From CAZXCK01 sp964639225 (lineage in GTDB: Bacteria > Chloroflexota > Anaerolineae > Aggregatilineales > Phototrophicaceae): DNA of 64,000 bases. Under the pieces are notes generated by a model. It was not told where the DNA came from. It saw only the letters and a list, made by a program, of their open reading frames with translations, and did no database searches. How positions within the stretch are numbered: position 1 is the first letter of the stretch; each line of letters begins with the position of its first letter. A program made the translations under genes and the position numbers. The stretch covers positions 1-64,000 of the forward strand of contig CAZXCK010000004.1 of assembly GCA_964639225.1 (NCBI GenBank), written 5' to 3'. Shown here piece after piece: positions 23,562 to 34,041 of this stretch.

Positions 23562-25037
23562 AGCCAGCTCCGCGCTGGCCTGGGATGCCGGTTCGATGGG
23601 AAGACTTGCAGCGGACTCATCGTACAGCGCTTCCAACTGCCCGGTCAACCGGGACAGATTGCTGTTCAGCCGGTTGAGGGCGACCACCGCTTCCACACGA
23701 TCCTCGGTGATGCGCTCCACACGCGCCAGGCTGATGCCCACTTCCTCCAGCCCACTCACCTGCTCGTCGATGATGGCCCGTACCGCATTGACCGCCTGAT
23801 CGGTGGTCTGCACGTATGTGGAAATCTGGCGGATGGCCTCGTCAGCCTGATGGGTAAGTCCGGTCCCGGACTCGACTCCCTGTATGCCAATCTCGGTGGC
23901 GGCGATGGTCTCGCGGACCGCCGTCTGAATCTCGGCCAGGATAGCGCGAACCTGCTGCGCAGCCGCGTTTGACTGCTGCGACAACGAGCGCACCTCATCA
24001 GCAACAACAGCGAAACCCCGCCCCTGGCTGCCAGCCCGCGCTGCTTCGATGCTGGCGTTGAGCGCCAGCAGGTTGGACTGCGTAGCAATCTCGGTGACGG
24101 AAGTGATAATCTCGTCGATACGACGTGTGAGTTGTGTCAGTTGGACAATAGTCGAGCCAATAGCGTCCACCTGCGTTTTGATAATCCCCATGCCCTGAAT
24201 CGACTGTTCGATAGCGACCTGACTGTTCGCCGACTCGTGCAGAGTCTCGCGAGCTGCCAGGGTGATAACCTCAGACTGCTCCGCTAGTTTCTCTGCTAGT
24301 TTGAGAAATTCATCGACACGCTCCCCGGCCAGCCGGATAAGCTGCATCTGTTCGTTACTGTCACTATCCTGCTGCTCGGCGAGCGTGGTCAGCATGCGTT
24401 GTGCACGCCCCAGCCCGTCGACAACCGCCACCCCCTGATCAGAACGATCAGGCGCAGCACGAGTCAGCGCGACCGGCCCCGGCACCCTGTTCGGCGGCTC
24501 GACCTGACGTGTGAGTAACAACGCCACCTGCCCCGCGATAAGCACACCGATCCCCAGCAGCACCGGTTCGATATTAGCGGCCAGGTCCGGGGTGCGCAGG
24601 CCGCCGATAATAACGGCGACCGTCGTCACCATCGCGTAGATCAGGGCGGCGTCGGGTGTGGCGGCGCGCTCGCGCAGGCTGTACGCCGATGGCAGCAGCA
24701 CCAGCCCGATGAGCGCCAGCCACCAGGTCCACAAACCGTCAGCCGGCAGGCTGATGAGACCAGACGCAGCCGCAGCCCCCAGCGCAGGATAGCCGAGACG
24801 CTGCCCCAGCGATGGGCTGCGCCAGTTGAGCAGCGCACACAGGGCACCGGCCATTATATAGGCCAACAACAGCGAGACTTCCGCGCCGCCGCCCCCGGCG
24901 ATAAACCCCGGCAGCAGAACCAGCGCCGTCCCCCAGGCGATCCAGGCCGAGACACCGGGTGAATTACGGTCAGAGGTGCCGGTGGGACGATTAACCATCA
25001 TCTGTTGGATTCGCTGCATCATAATCTGGACTCGCAT
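23547..25037 (-). CDS. methyl-accepting chemotaxis-type signalling protein
   Basis: A 496-residue protein. The first 180 residues hold about six hydrophobic segments with short loops (e.g. WWLALIGLVLLPSAYSL, PVLLGIGVLIAGQVALLL) and no large extracytoplasmic sensor domain. A long coiled-coil signalling region follows with the conserved hairpin tip TEIATQSNLLALNASIEAAR and GFAVVADEVRSLSQQS. There is no HAMP domain that I can see. Such receptors usually sense membrane or energy state. No che genes are adjacent, so the output pathway (chemotaxis or type IV pili) is unknown. Confidence 0.88.
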   Translation of the reverse strand: MRVQIMMQRIQQMMVNRPTGTSDRNSPGVSAWIAWGTALVLLPGFIAGGGGAEVSLLLAYIMAGALCALLNWRSPSLGQRLGYPALGAAAASGLISLPADGLWTWWLALIGLVLLPSAYSLRERAATPDAALIYAMVTTVAVIIGGLRTPDLAANIEPVLLGIGVLIAGQVALLLTRQVEPPNRVPGPVALTRAAPDRSDQGVAVVDGLGRAQRMLTTLAEQQDSDSNEQMQLIRLAGERVDEFLKLAEKLAEQSEVITLAARETLHESANSQVAIEQSIQGMGIIKTQVDAIGSTIVQLTQLTRRIDEIITSVTEIATQSNLLALNASIEAARAGSQGRGFAVVADEVRSLSQQSNAAAQQVRAILAEIQTAVRETIAATEIGIQGVESGTGLTHQADEAIRQISTYVQTTDQAVNAVRAIIDEQVSGLEEVGISLARVERITEDRVEAVVALNRLNSNLSRLTGQLEALYDESAASLPIEPASQASAELASDRA

Positions 25038-25241
25038 ATTTGGCCGTCAGACATGGCCATCGTGAATGGCTCTAGTACGATCATAGTATGGTACCTGCTA
25101 AATCAACGTTGAGAATCGTCGCTGGCCACGAATCCTTTACCACAGCCAGATAGGGTTTTGGCTATATACTGTATAGATAACAGTCAGGAATGGCCTGAAA
25201 CAGGCTGTAGGCTAAACGTTATGTTATGGGAGAAACACACG

Positions 25242-26042
25242 ATGACACGGCTGCTGATGTTCGCGATCCTGAGTATCGCGCTGGCCGGGTGCCAGGTGTT
25301 CGGCGGCGACGATTCCTCGGCACAGCCGCAGGACGAGCCGGTCCTCATTGAGTGGGAGCGCAGCCCAATGGCGGTTGTATTCCGCGCCGACGTGGTCGGC
25401 GGCGACGACGAAAACGCACTCCACCGGCGCAGCGAGGTGCCGCTGTGTACGATCTACGGCGACGGGCGCGTAGTCTGGTCCTTCAGCAGTTATGAGGACG
25501 GTTCACAGGTGTTGTTCGACCACCTGACCGAAAGACAGGTGCGCCACTTCGTCGAACTGTTAACCACATACTGGGAAATCTACAATCACGAGTCCGGCCT
25601 CGACATGATCCTCAGCGAGACGCGCCCTGTTGTCGAGCAGATCACACTAACGGTCAACGGGCAAACACACACCACCGATGCCCTTAGCGGGTGGGACTAC
25701 AATTACTTCATGGATATTCTCAATACCTGCGCCACAATTGGCGAGACCCCCACCGTATTCGAGCCACAGGGCGGCTGGGTATCGGTGGAGCGCATTGTCT
25801 ACGATCCGATGGCCCCAGCCAATAGCTGGAACGCCGACGCCACCGGCCTGAACCTGGACACGCTGGCGACCACCGGCGAACGTCAGTGGGTCACCGGGCA
25901 GGTGCTGCGCGTGCTGTGGTACTGGATTCACAACTCGCCGCCAACCCTGCAATTCGTCCAGAGCGGCGACGCATTCCGCGTCGCACTGGAAGTGCCCAGC
26001 GTCACCCGCGCTTCACCCCCGCCACCACAGGAGCAGGACTGA
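25242..26042 (+). CDS. lipoprotein of unknown function
   Basis: A 266-residue predicted lipoprotein: the signal MTRLLMFAILSIALAGC ends in a clear lipobox with Cys17. The mature part begins with an acidic linker and has a pattern seen in short secreted proteins that report a dose or slope (VPLCTIYGDGRVVW, LTERQVRHFVELL, ITLTVNGQTHTTDAL). I do not recognise a named family. GGAG lies 9 nt before this ATG; in-frame upstream ATGs would add a polar leader in front of the signal and were rejected. Confidence 0.7.
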   Translation: MTRLLMFAILSIALAGCQVFGGDDSSAQPQDEPVLIEWERSPMAVVFRADVVGGDDENALHRRSEVPLCTIYGDGRVVWSFSSYEDGSQVLFDHLTERQVRHFVELLTTYWEIYNHESGLDMILSETRPVVEQITLTVNGQTHTTDALSGWDYNYFMDILNTCATIGETPTVFEPQGGWVSVERIVYDPMAPANSWNADATGLNLDTLATTGERQWVTGQVLRVLWYWIHNSPPTLQFVQSGDAFRVALEVPSVTRASPPPPQEQD

Positions 26043-26061
26043 GGCGCGATGACGTAAACCG

Positions 26062-26520
26062 CTAATTGTCCACCGGGCGTCTGAGAAACAATGCGGTGCG
26101 CGTAACCTCGATGCACACCACATCATTCTGATTGCGCCCGGTGTGCTTCATTGTCACCAGTCCGGCCTCTGGCCGGCTTTTGCTATCACGGCGAGCGATG
26201 ATCTCGGTCGTCACGCGGATCGTATCGCCGTGATACAGCGGATGCGGGTGCAGCACCTGCTCGTATCCCAAATTGGCGATGATTGTGCCGGCAGTCAGGT
26301 CGGGCACGGTGACGCCGACCACAATCCCCAGTGTCAGAATCCCATTGACGATGCGCTGCCCGAACTGAGTCTGCGCGGCAAACACCTCGTTGATATGCAG
26401 CGGTTGGGTGTTCATCGTCAGGCTGTTGAACAACACATTATCGGTCTCGGTTATGGTACGGGCCAGGTCATGCTCGATGACCTGGCCCACCTGCAACTCA
26501 TCGTAATAGCGTCCGGCCAT
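26062..26520 (-). CDS. MaoC-like hot-dog dehydratase
   Basis: A 152-residue single hot-dog-fold protein of the MaoC/(R)-specific enoyl-CoA hydratase group. The start MAGRYYDELQVGQVIEH and the region ITETDNVLFNSLTMNTQPLH (Asp/Asn and His of the hydratase motif) are typical, followed by RIVNGILTLGIVVG and HPLYHGDTIRVTTEI. Members act on enoyl-CoA or mesaconyl-like thioesters. It starts 4 bp after the pfkA stop, so the two share a transcript. Which CoA ester it uses is unknown. Confidence 0.85.
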   Translation of the reverse strand: MAGRYYDELQVGQVIEHDLARTITETDNVLFNSLTMNTQPLHINEVFAAQTQFGQRIVNGILTLGIVVGVTVPDLTAGTIIANLGYEQVLHPHPLYHGDTIRVTTEIIARRDSKSRPEAGLVTMKHTGRNQNDVVCIEVTRTALFLRRPVDN

Positions 26521-26524
26521 CGGC

Positions 26525-27496
26525 TTACTTCGCCAGAACCTCTGCCAGTTTGTACAGTTCAGGATCAACCGGCTTGTGCCGCCCGGCGATCTCTTCCAGC
26601 GGTGTTGTGGTGATTTTTGCGCCCTGCATACCCACCAGCATACCATGATCGCCAGCCAGCATATGATCGACAGCGGCGGCAGCGGTCCGGGTCGCCAGAC
26701 CACGGTCGAACACGCTGGGCGTGCCGCCGCGCTGAACATGACCCAGATGCGTGGCGCGTAGCTCAAAGCCGATGTTCTCTTCTTCCCGCGTGAAGTATTC
26801 CATAATCGCGTTAGCGTTGTGTTTGGCGCCTTCAGCGACGACGATAATCGCGTGCGATTTCCCACGCTCGTAGGTGCTGGTCAGCTCATCGGCGAGTTGT
26901 TCCGGCGTAATCTCAACTTCAGGGATCACGATGGCCTCAGCGCCACCAGCGATACCCGCCATCAGCGCCAGATAACCGCAGTCACGCCCCATCACCTCGA
27001 TGAGGAACGCGCGCTCATGCGATGCGGCGGTCACTTTGAGGCGGTCGATGGCTTCCAGGGCGATGTTCAGCGCAGTGTCGCAGCCAATGGTGATGTCGGC
27101 CCCGTAGAGGTCGTTGTCAATCGTGGAAGCGACCCCCACCACCGGCAGGCCCAGCTTCCACAGGGCGTTGGCCCCGGTCTGTGAGCCATTGCCACCGATG
27201 ACGATCAACCCTTCGACGCCATGCTGATTGAGCGAGCGCATGGCCTTGCGCTGACCAGCTTCGGTCTTGAATTCCTCGGAACGCGCACTGCCCAGCATCG
27301 TCCCGCCGAGCTGCATAATACCACCCACATCGCGACGCCCCATCTGCTGGAGATCACCGCTCACCAGGCCGGCATAGCCATGATTCACGCCAAAAACTTC
27401 CACTCCGCGCTCGATACCAACACGGACAACACTGCGGATGGCGGCATTCATACCGGGTGCGTCGCCACCACTGGTTAATACTGCGATTCGTCTCAT
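26525..27496 (-). CDS. pfkA: 6-phosphofructokinase
   Basis: The glycolytic kinase of fructose-6-phosphate. At 323 residues it aligns with E. coli PfkA numbering: GGDAPGMNA at 10-18, GGNGS at 101-105, TIDND at 125-129 (catalytic Asp127), EVMGRDCGYLAL near 168, and LGHVQRGGTPS. Two positions that help set the phosphoryl donor are unusual: Asn103 in place of Asp103, and Ser124 in place of the ATP-type Gly124 (PPi enzymes have Lys). Gly104 remains ATP-like. An ATP enzyme is the best guess. It precedes the maoC-like gene. Confidence 0.92.
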   Translation of the reverse strand: MRRIAVLTSGGDAPGMNAAIRSVVRVGIERGVEVFGVNHGYAGLVSGDLQQMGRRDVGGIMQLGGTMLGSARSEEFKTEAGQRKAMRSLNQHGVEGLIVIGGNGSQTGANALWKLGLPVVGVASTIDNDLYGADITIGCDTALNIALEAIDRLKVTAASHERAFLIEVMGRDCGYLALMAGIAGGAEAIVIPEVEITPEQLADELTSTYERGKSHAIIVVAEGAKHNANAIMEYFTREEENIGFELRATHLGHVQRGGTPSVFDRGLATRTAAAAVDHMLAGDHGMLVGMQGAKITTTPLEEIAGRHKPVDPELYKLAEVLAK

Positions 27497-27553
27497 GATG
27501 CGTTCTATCCTTTCGTGATAGTCCCCGCATATCGGGCCATTCCGCCAATTTGT

Positions 27554-27586
27554 GTTTAACGTCTGTTTAAGATCAGGTTGTTAAAC
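27554..27586. repeat. GTTTAAC repeat cluster upstream of pfkA
   Basis: GTTTAAC (27554), GTTTAA (27565) and the inverted GTTAAAC (27580) form a small cluster in the divergent intergenic region between pfkA and the glycosidase-like gene. The first two copies are 11 bp apart, one helical turn, as expected for a protein-binding site. Its role is inference. Confidence 0.35.
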
Positions 27587-27712
27587 TTGCAGTTCACAGC
27601 GCGCTTGCAATCTCGTTGGAGACATGCCACATGCGTAGCCACGCTACGGCCTGGCGTTCCTGTGACAACGGCACGACCGAACTACAATTTAAGAGACGAT
27701 TAAAGCGGTCGG

Positions 27713-27739
27713 TTGCCTCGTGGTCGTGGCGTATATAAT
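27713..27739 (+). promoter_or_regulatory. promoter candidate for the glycosidase-like gene
   Basis: A perfect -10 box TATAAT (27734-27739) follows a TTGCCT -35-like box (27713-27718) after 15 bp. It lies about 38 bp before the ATG. Confidence 0.5.
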
Positions 27740-27777
27740 GGCAGTCCGTTTACCCTATCGTTAAGGATCATGCCCGT

Positions 27778-29085
27778 ATGACTACCCGCCAAAACCCAGA
27801 GTCCCGCCCTGCTTTCCAGTTGAATAATACCACATCTTCCCCAGCTTACACCGGTTATTACTGCTGGGGCGGACCGGGGACCATCCGCATGATCGGGGTC
27901 AAGGAGTTCGCACCGCGCATCGACGAACACAGTCTGCTCACCTGCTACGATTATGACTACGTAGCGCGGGTGCAGGAATTATTCGGGGTGACTGACTACT
28001 GGGTGACATATTCGTGGGGATTCGCCGAGTCCACTGAAGCCGAAGACCGGCGTTTTATCGCGGAACGTATCGATAATTTCAAGCGGCTGGGCATCCGTGT
28101 GCATGGGTACATCCAGGGGCCAAATCTGGTTTACGATGAGTTTCCACAGGTCGATTGGTGGGCACGCGACCACCGCCACCGCCTGATAACCTATTATCGC
28201 GGACGGCACATGTGCTCCATCCACCACGAGGGCTACGCCCAGTACGTACTCAACAAAATCAGGGGGACTTATGACCTGGGCTTTGATGGCATTTTCGTCG
28301 ACAACATCCAGCACGGACAGTTGGGTGTGCCGGCGGCAGCGGGCCGAATGCCGTTCGTCTTCTGCGGCGATTATTCGCCGGCAGCCCGCGCAGCTTTCCG
28401 TGCCGAGACCGGGCAGGACATCCCGACCGACCTCGAACTCGACCCCGACCTGACCCGCCTTTACCTGGACTTTCGAGCACGGGCCAACGAAACCTTTATC
28501 GGTCGGCTGGCAGAGGCGACTCATGAGGGCGGCATGGTTTTCGGGACCAACTTCTATGACCCCAAGTTCCACTCGCTCTATACTTACGGCATTGACCTTA
28601 AACGTATGAGTGATCTGCAGGATTACGTGCTGTTTGAGAATCATTCGCTGCCCCGCAACGACGGCAAACGCCATAACGGCTACATTGAGGACATCATCGA
28701 CCAGCACAACATTGATAAGCCCGTGTTCCTCGTCTCATATGACAATGGCGTGGGCATGGCACCCCAGTTCAGGCAGGAACAGATCGACAACCTGTTCAGT
28801 GAAGCGGCGCGTTCTCGTTTTCATCTGTGCCTTAAAGGCAGCGAATTCACCACGAAGGGCGTGTGGCATTGCCTCTATCTGGACGACGTCACTGCGCCCG
28901 CCCGCGAGAAGGTGCTGCCACGCCAGGCTAACGTCGCCGATATGAAACGCCTGGAGACTTTGCTGGCGGTATGGCCGCTGCGACAGATCATCAAGCGATA
29001 CTACAATCCCATCACAACGCTGGTCTTTGAGTGGCGCATTTTTCGGGTAATGCTGAAGGTGATCTATGATCTGGCTATCAAATGA
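27778..29085 (+). CDS. TIM-barrel glycoside-hydrolase-like protein
   Basis: A 435-residue protein that I cannot place in a numbered family. Its core resembles the TIM-barrel glycosidase-like proteins: GIRVHGYIQGPNLVYDEFP, RHMCSIHHEGYAQYVLNKI, LGFDGIFVDNIQHG (a strand ending in Asp-Asn as in GHL/GH66-like barrels), MVFGTNFYDP and DYVLFENHSLP. No signal peptide is visible, and the C-terminus is basic-amphipathic (RQIIKRYYNP, WRIFRVMLKVIYDLAIK), which could touch the membrane. It overlaps the GT87 gene by 20 nt, suggesting a shared role in making or trimming a surface glycan. Confidence 0.65.
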   Translation: MTTRQNPESRPAFQLNNTTSSPAYTGYYCWGGPGTIRMIGVKEFAPRIDEHSLLTCYDYDYVARVQELFGVTDYWVTYSWGFAESTEAEDRRFIAERIDNFKRLGIRVHGYIQGPNLVYDEFPQVDWWARDHRHRLITYYRGRHMCSIHHEGYAQYVLNKIRGTYDLGFDGIFVDNIQHGQLGVPAAAGRMPFVFCGDYSPAARAAFRAETGQDIPTDLELDPDLTRLYLDFRARANETFIGRLAEATHEGGMVFGTNFYDPKFHSLYTYGIDLKRMSDLQDYVLFENHSLPRNDGKRHNGYIEDIIDQHNIDKPVFLVSYDNGVGMAPQFRQEQIDNLFSEAARSRFHLCLKGSEFTTKGVWHCLYLDDVTAPAREKVLPRQANVADMKRLETLLAVWPLRQIIKRYYNPITTLVFEWRIFRVMLKVIYDLAIK

Positions 29086-30445
29086 CAGCGCGAGCTGGGA
29101 ACCCATGCAAACGACGCTGCCGCTCAGGGCCGCCTCGCTGTTTAATCGGCAGGGTTGGAACCCAGGACAAACCCCTGCCTTGCCAGTTGAGCAGCCAGCG
29201 TGTCGGACCTCCAGGCAGATTCCTCTGTTCTGGCTAGTGGTCGCGCTGCTGTGGTCAGCATACATTGCGATTGCCTTTTTCGTCGCCACCCAGACATCGA
29301 TCGGTTCGAACGCATATTCCGCCTATCATCAGGCGGCACAGGCAGTGATCGACGGGCACGCCCTGTACACTGGGCTGGATGGCTGGGTCTATCTGTATCC
29401 ACCGCTGCTGGCGCAGGCGCTGGCTCCAATCGCCGCACTGCGCAGTTACGAGGCAGCTATCAGCCTTTGGTTCATGCTCAATATAAGCCTGTTGCTGGCA
29501 AGTGTGGCACTGCTGGCGCGTCATGTGCCACTGCGTACCCGACGTTTGTTATGGCTAAGTCCGATGCTCTTTCTTCCGGTCTGGCAGGCGCTGGTCCTGG
29601 GGCAGGTGACCATCGTGCTGCTGGCCCTGCTGACTGGCGTCTGGGTGGCCCTCCGCCAACAGCGGCCCGCGCTGGCTGGTTCGCTGCTCGCGCTGGCCGC
29701 CTGGATCAAGGTGTTCCCGGCTGTGCTGCTGCTGCTATTTGCCTGGCACCGCAACTGGCGCCTGCTGGCAGGGACAATCGTCACCGGCCTGGTGCTGCTG
29801 CTGATGCAGATTATCATTTCCGGCCCGGCAACACTGGTCGGATTCATGCGGACATTATTCGATCTGATTCAGAATGGGCAGCCCGCTGCGAATTATGAAA
29901 ACCTGTCATTGTTTGCTTTTCTGTCGCGGCTATTTGCCGAAAATCAATTCGTCGATCCGCTGCTAATCAGTCCGTCGCTGCTGAGTATCTCCCGGTTGGT
30001 GAGTCTGGTGGGAATCGTCGGCATAACGGGCTATGCAATTTTCAGAACGCGAGCAAGCCACCGCATGCCCGACATCGGTTGGCGCTCTGAGCTGCAATAC
30101 GCGCTGGTGATCGTCACCGTGCTGCTGATGGGTTCGACGCTTTGGGTATCAGGGCTGCCACCGCTGCTACTGGTCTACGTACTGATCCTGCGCCACCGGG
30201 ATCAGCTAGCGCGTCCACGTCTGATCAACTGGTGGTGCGGCCTGTCGTTCTGGCTCATCACACTACACCAGCCGATTGTTCTGCTGTTAACATCGAACAG
30301 CCGTGACGTCGACCCACTGCTGCTTTCGGGCGGATTTTTTGGTGTGCTGTTGTTGTGGGTGCTGCTGATCCGACTTCTACTTACGCGACCTTCAACAGAT
30401 ACAATTATAAAAACAACAGAGCCAGGGCTACCCTGGCTCTGTTAA
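29066..30445 (+). CDS. GT87-like (DUF2029) polyprenyl-sugar mannosyltransferase
   Basis: A 459-residue polytopic membrane protein with about ten or more helices. LDGWVYLYPPLLAQAL and LVLGQVTIVLLALLTGVWV are the YPP and GQ(V/N) blocks seen in GT-C fold GT87 enzymes (PimE-like), which use polyprenyl-phosphate mannose to extend lipoglycans on the outer face of the membrane. The acidic first loop after helix 1 also fits. Start is uncertain: this ATG overlaps the previous gene; an ATG at 29105 is an alternative. The last codons lie within a strong terminator hairpin. Confidence 0.75.
   Translation: MIWLSNDSASWEPMQTTLPLRAASLFNRQGWNPGQTPALPVEQPACRTSRQIPLFWLVVALLWSAYIAIAFFVATQTSIGSNAYSAYHQAAQAVIDGHALYTGLDGWVYLYPPLLAQALAPIAALRSYEAAISLWFMLNISLLLASVALLARHVPLRTRRLLWLSPMLFLPVWQALVLGQVTIVLLALLTGVWVALRQQRPALAGSLLALAAWIKVFPAVLLLLFAWHRNWRLLAGTIVTGLVLLLMQIIISGPATLVGFMRTLFDLIQNGQPAANYENLSLFAFLSRLFAENQFVDPLLISPSLLSISRLVSLVGIVGITGYAIFRTRASHRMPDIGWRSELQYALVIVTVLLMGSTLWVSGLPPLLLVYVLILRHRDQLARPRLINWWCGLSFWLITLHQPIVLLLTSNSRDVDPLLLSGGFFGVLLLWVLLIRLLLTRPSTDTIIKTTEPGLPWLC
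30415..30443. terminator. bidirectional terminator between GT87-like gene and dps
   Basis: AACAGAGCCAGGG and CCCTGGCTCTGTT form a perfect 13-bp stem with a CTA loop. On the minus strand it is followed by GTTTTTATAATT, a good U-tract for dps. On the plus strand it overlaps the end of the GT87-like coding sequence, whose stop codon sits at its right edge. Confidence 0.8.
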
Positions 30446-30472
30446 CGCTATAAATTAGCTGTGCGTAGCGGC

Positions 30473-30997
30473 TTAGTCGTGGATCGGATCGCCCTCAATC
30501 ATCGAGCGCAGGAACCACGCCATTTCCTGGTGCGCCTGCATCAGGCCCGTGAGGAAGTCCTCGGCGCCCGCATCGCCGTAATTGCTGCCGGCCTTCTCAA
30601 GGTCACCACGCAGAGAACGAACCATATCTTCATGGTCGGCAATTATTTCAAGTACCATCTCGTGCGCAGTCGGATATACACCCGGCTGCTCGCTCAGACG
30701 GCTGCGCCCGGCCAGTTCAGACATGGTGCCGATGGCATACACACCGTAAGTGCGAATGCGCTCGGCGATTTCGTCCACCTGGGTGTGAATAGCGTTATAC
30801 TGCTCTTCAAACAGGAGATGCAGGCTGCGGAACTGCGGCCCAGTCACGTTCCAGTGGTAGTTATGCAGCTTGGTGTAGAGCACATACTCATCTGCCAGCA
30901 CCACCTGCAGCAACTCAGCCACGCCTTCGCGGTTCTCGTCACTCAGACCCAGGTCCGGTTTCAGTGTTTTGGGTGTCGATTTAGTCATGCTGCTCAT
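30473..30997 (-). CDS. dps: Dps family ferritin-like DNA-binding protein
   Basis: A 174-residue dodecamer-forming mini-ferritin that oxidises and stores iron with peroxide and protects DNA. Ferroxidase ligands are intact with the family's spacing: His48 (NYHWN), His60 (SLHLL), Asp75 and Glu79 (QVDEIAER). The Lys-containing N-terminus (MSSMTKSTPKTLKPDLG) could bind DNA. Start follows AGGTG. The gene has its own promoter candidate and terminator. Together with fur-feoABC and the P1B-4 exporter it forms the window's iron set. Confidence 0.94.
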   Translation of the reverse strand: MSSMTKSTPKTLKPDLGLSDENREGVAELLQVVLADEYVLYTKLHNYHWNVTGPQFRSLHLLFEEQYNAIHTQVDEIAERIRTYGVYAIGTMSELAGRSRLSEQPGVYPTAHEMVLEIIADHEDMVRSLRGDLEKAGSNYGDAGAEDFLTGLMQAHQEMAWFLRSMIEGDPIHD

Positions 30998-31072
30998 GGG
31001 TTACACCTTTCTTGTTTGCTGCCGAAAAAACATATTCGGTGAATGCTCGTAATAACGTCATCGCTCAATTTA

Positions 31073-31099
31073 CGTATACCAACCACACTAGACCATCAA
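31073..31099 (-). promoter_or_regulatory. promoter candidate for dps
   Basis: On the minus strand TTGATG (plus coordinates 31094-31099) and TATACG (31073-31078) are spaced 15 bp. An inverted repeat CCAACC...GGTTGG flanks the spacer region and could be an operator. Short spacing makes this moderate evidence. Confidence 0.4.
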
Positions 31100-31218
31100 C
31101 ATAGGTTGGATATGATATACACCTTAGCAGGCGATAAAAGCGCGCGGCGCGGGCCGAACGTGGTAGAATCAATACAATTACAGGCGGCAGTTCCGACTTA
31201 CGACGAAAGGACTCGATC

Positions 31219-32394
<1,176 letters not shown>

Positions 32395-32409
<15 letters not shown>

Positions 32410-34041
32410 ATCTGCGCGCGGCTGGTCGCCATCTGTGCCAGGAGGGCGCGCCATCGGCACAGGACGTTCCAGCGTGCGCAGTGCTTCTACTGGCATACGG
32501 CTCTGCGCTGGTGGTGTCTTGCCACTATCGCGGGGCCGCTTAAATCGGGGACGCATCACCCGCAGGTCCAGCGCCAGCCGGCTGACGCCCACGATCACGG
32601 CGAAGAACTCCAGCCGCCCGAGGAACATGCCGACGATCTGCGTCCAAAGGACGGCTGGCGGCGCATCTGGCGCGGTGACGCCCACGCTCAGACCGGCGGC
32701 ACTCAGCGTGCTGGCCGACTCGTACAGGCTGTCGCCCACGCTGTAGCCGTGTGCGGTCATGACCCCGGCGCTGACCACCAGCCCGGTCATATAGATAAAC
32801 ACAAACAACGCCGTGTGGCGAATCTCAGAGTCGCTGAGAAAACTACGCTGACCACCATGCCAGATCGTCGGCTCGTTGACGCTGTGGCGCGGCATGAACA
32901 TCCGCCGGATTTCCCACTTCAGCCCCTTATACAGCGTGTAAACGCGGAACTGCTTGAGGCCCGCCGCCGTCGAACCGCTGCCACCACCAATGACCATCAG
33001 CACGGTCAGCAGCAGCAGACCGAATCCGCCAAGCACATTGTGATTGACCGTGCTGAAACCGGTCGTCGTCAGGGCGGACGTCGTCTCGAAGACAGCCACA
33101 CGTACGGCCTTACCTGTAGCAGCATACAGGCCAGACGTGACCACCAGCAGCATCAGCACGATGCTCAACGGCATGACCACAATCGACAAGCGGATTTCAC
33201 CGTTATGAATAACCGCGCCGTAGTTACGGCGAATCAGTAGCCAGGCCGTGAGGAAGTTCGTCGCGCCCAGGATCATCAGCACCACCAGCACCATCTCCAC
33301 CGCCGGGTTATCCCAGTAACCGATGGACTCGGCTCGGGTCGAAAATCCGCCCGTAGCGACGCCCGTAAAAGCATGGTTGATGGCGTCGAAGGGGGTCATA
33401 CCGGCCAGCAGCAGCGCCAGCACGCCGACGACCAGATAGACGGCATACATGGTGACCACGATCTCCGCCGAACGGCGCACATGGGGCGCGAGCTGTTCGG
33501 TGCGGCCCTCGGCCACGCTGAGGCCGATGCCAGCGGGCGCTGTCACCGCACTGAGGGCGATGATGGCGAAGCCCGCGCCACCGACCACCTGCGCGAAACT
33601 GCGATACAACAGAATAATACGCGGCATCGATGGCGGATCGACCACCGTCAGGCCGGTCCCGGTCCAGCCGCTGGTGGACTCGAACATGGACAGGGTGAAG
33701 CTCATCTCAGTGATGACGGCAAAAGGAATCATCCCAGCGACGATGGCCACCAGCCACAGGATGACCATCATCATCATGCTTTCCTGCACAGTCGGGCTGA
33801 ATGCCTGTTCACGCGGGGCCAGCCAGCGCCACAGCACGGCGCCAATACCCGCCAGCCCCAACCCAGTCACCACGAATGGCACGGCATAAGGTAGCTCTTC
33901 CGGATAGAAAGGCAGCACCAGCAGCGGCACGAAGAACGTCGCGCCAATAATGACCAGCACGTTGCCGCCATAGCCCAGAATAGCCCGGTAGCGTTCACGG
34001 GTGTAATTGCGCTGTCGTTGATAGCTGTTAGATGGCTTCAC
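32395..34041 (-). CDS. trkH: Trk/Ktr-type potassium transporter membrane subunit
   Basis: A 548-residue K+ channel-like transporter. About ten membrane helices with four pore-loop repeats are visible: STSGWTGTGLTVVD, GVATGGFSTRAESIG, SALTTTGFSTVNH and STLSAAGLSVGV, each carrying the selectivity-filter Gly. GTG start overlaps the trkA stop by 14 bp. The C-terminus is a cytoplasmic basic/Pro-rich tail. It works with TrkA-type proteins encoded immediately upstream in the same operon. Confidence 0.93.
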
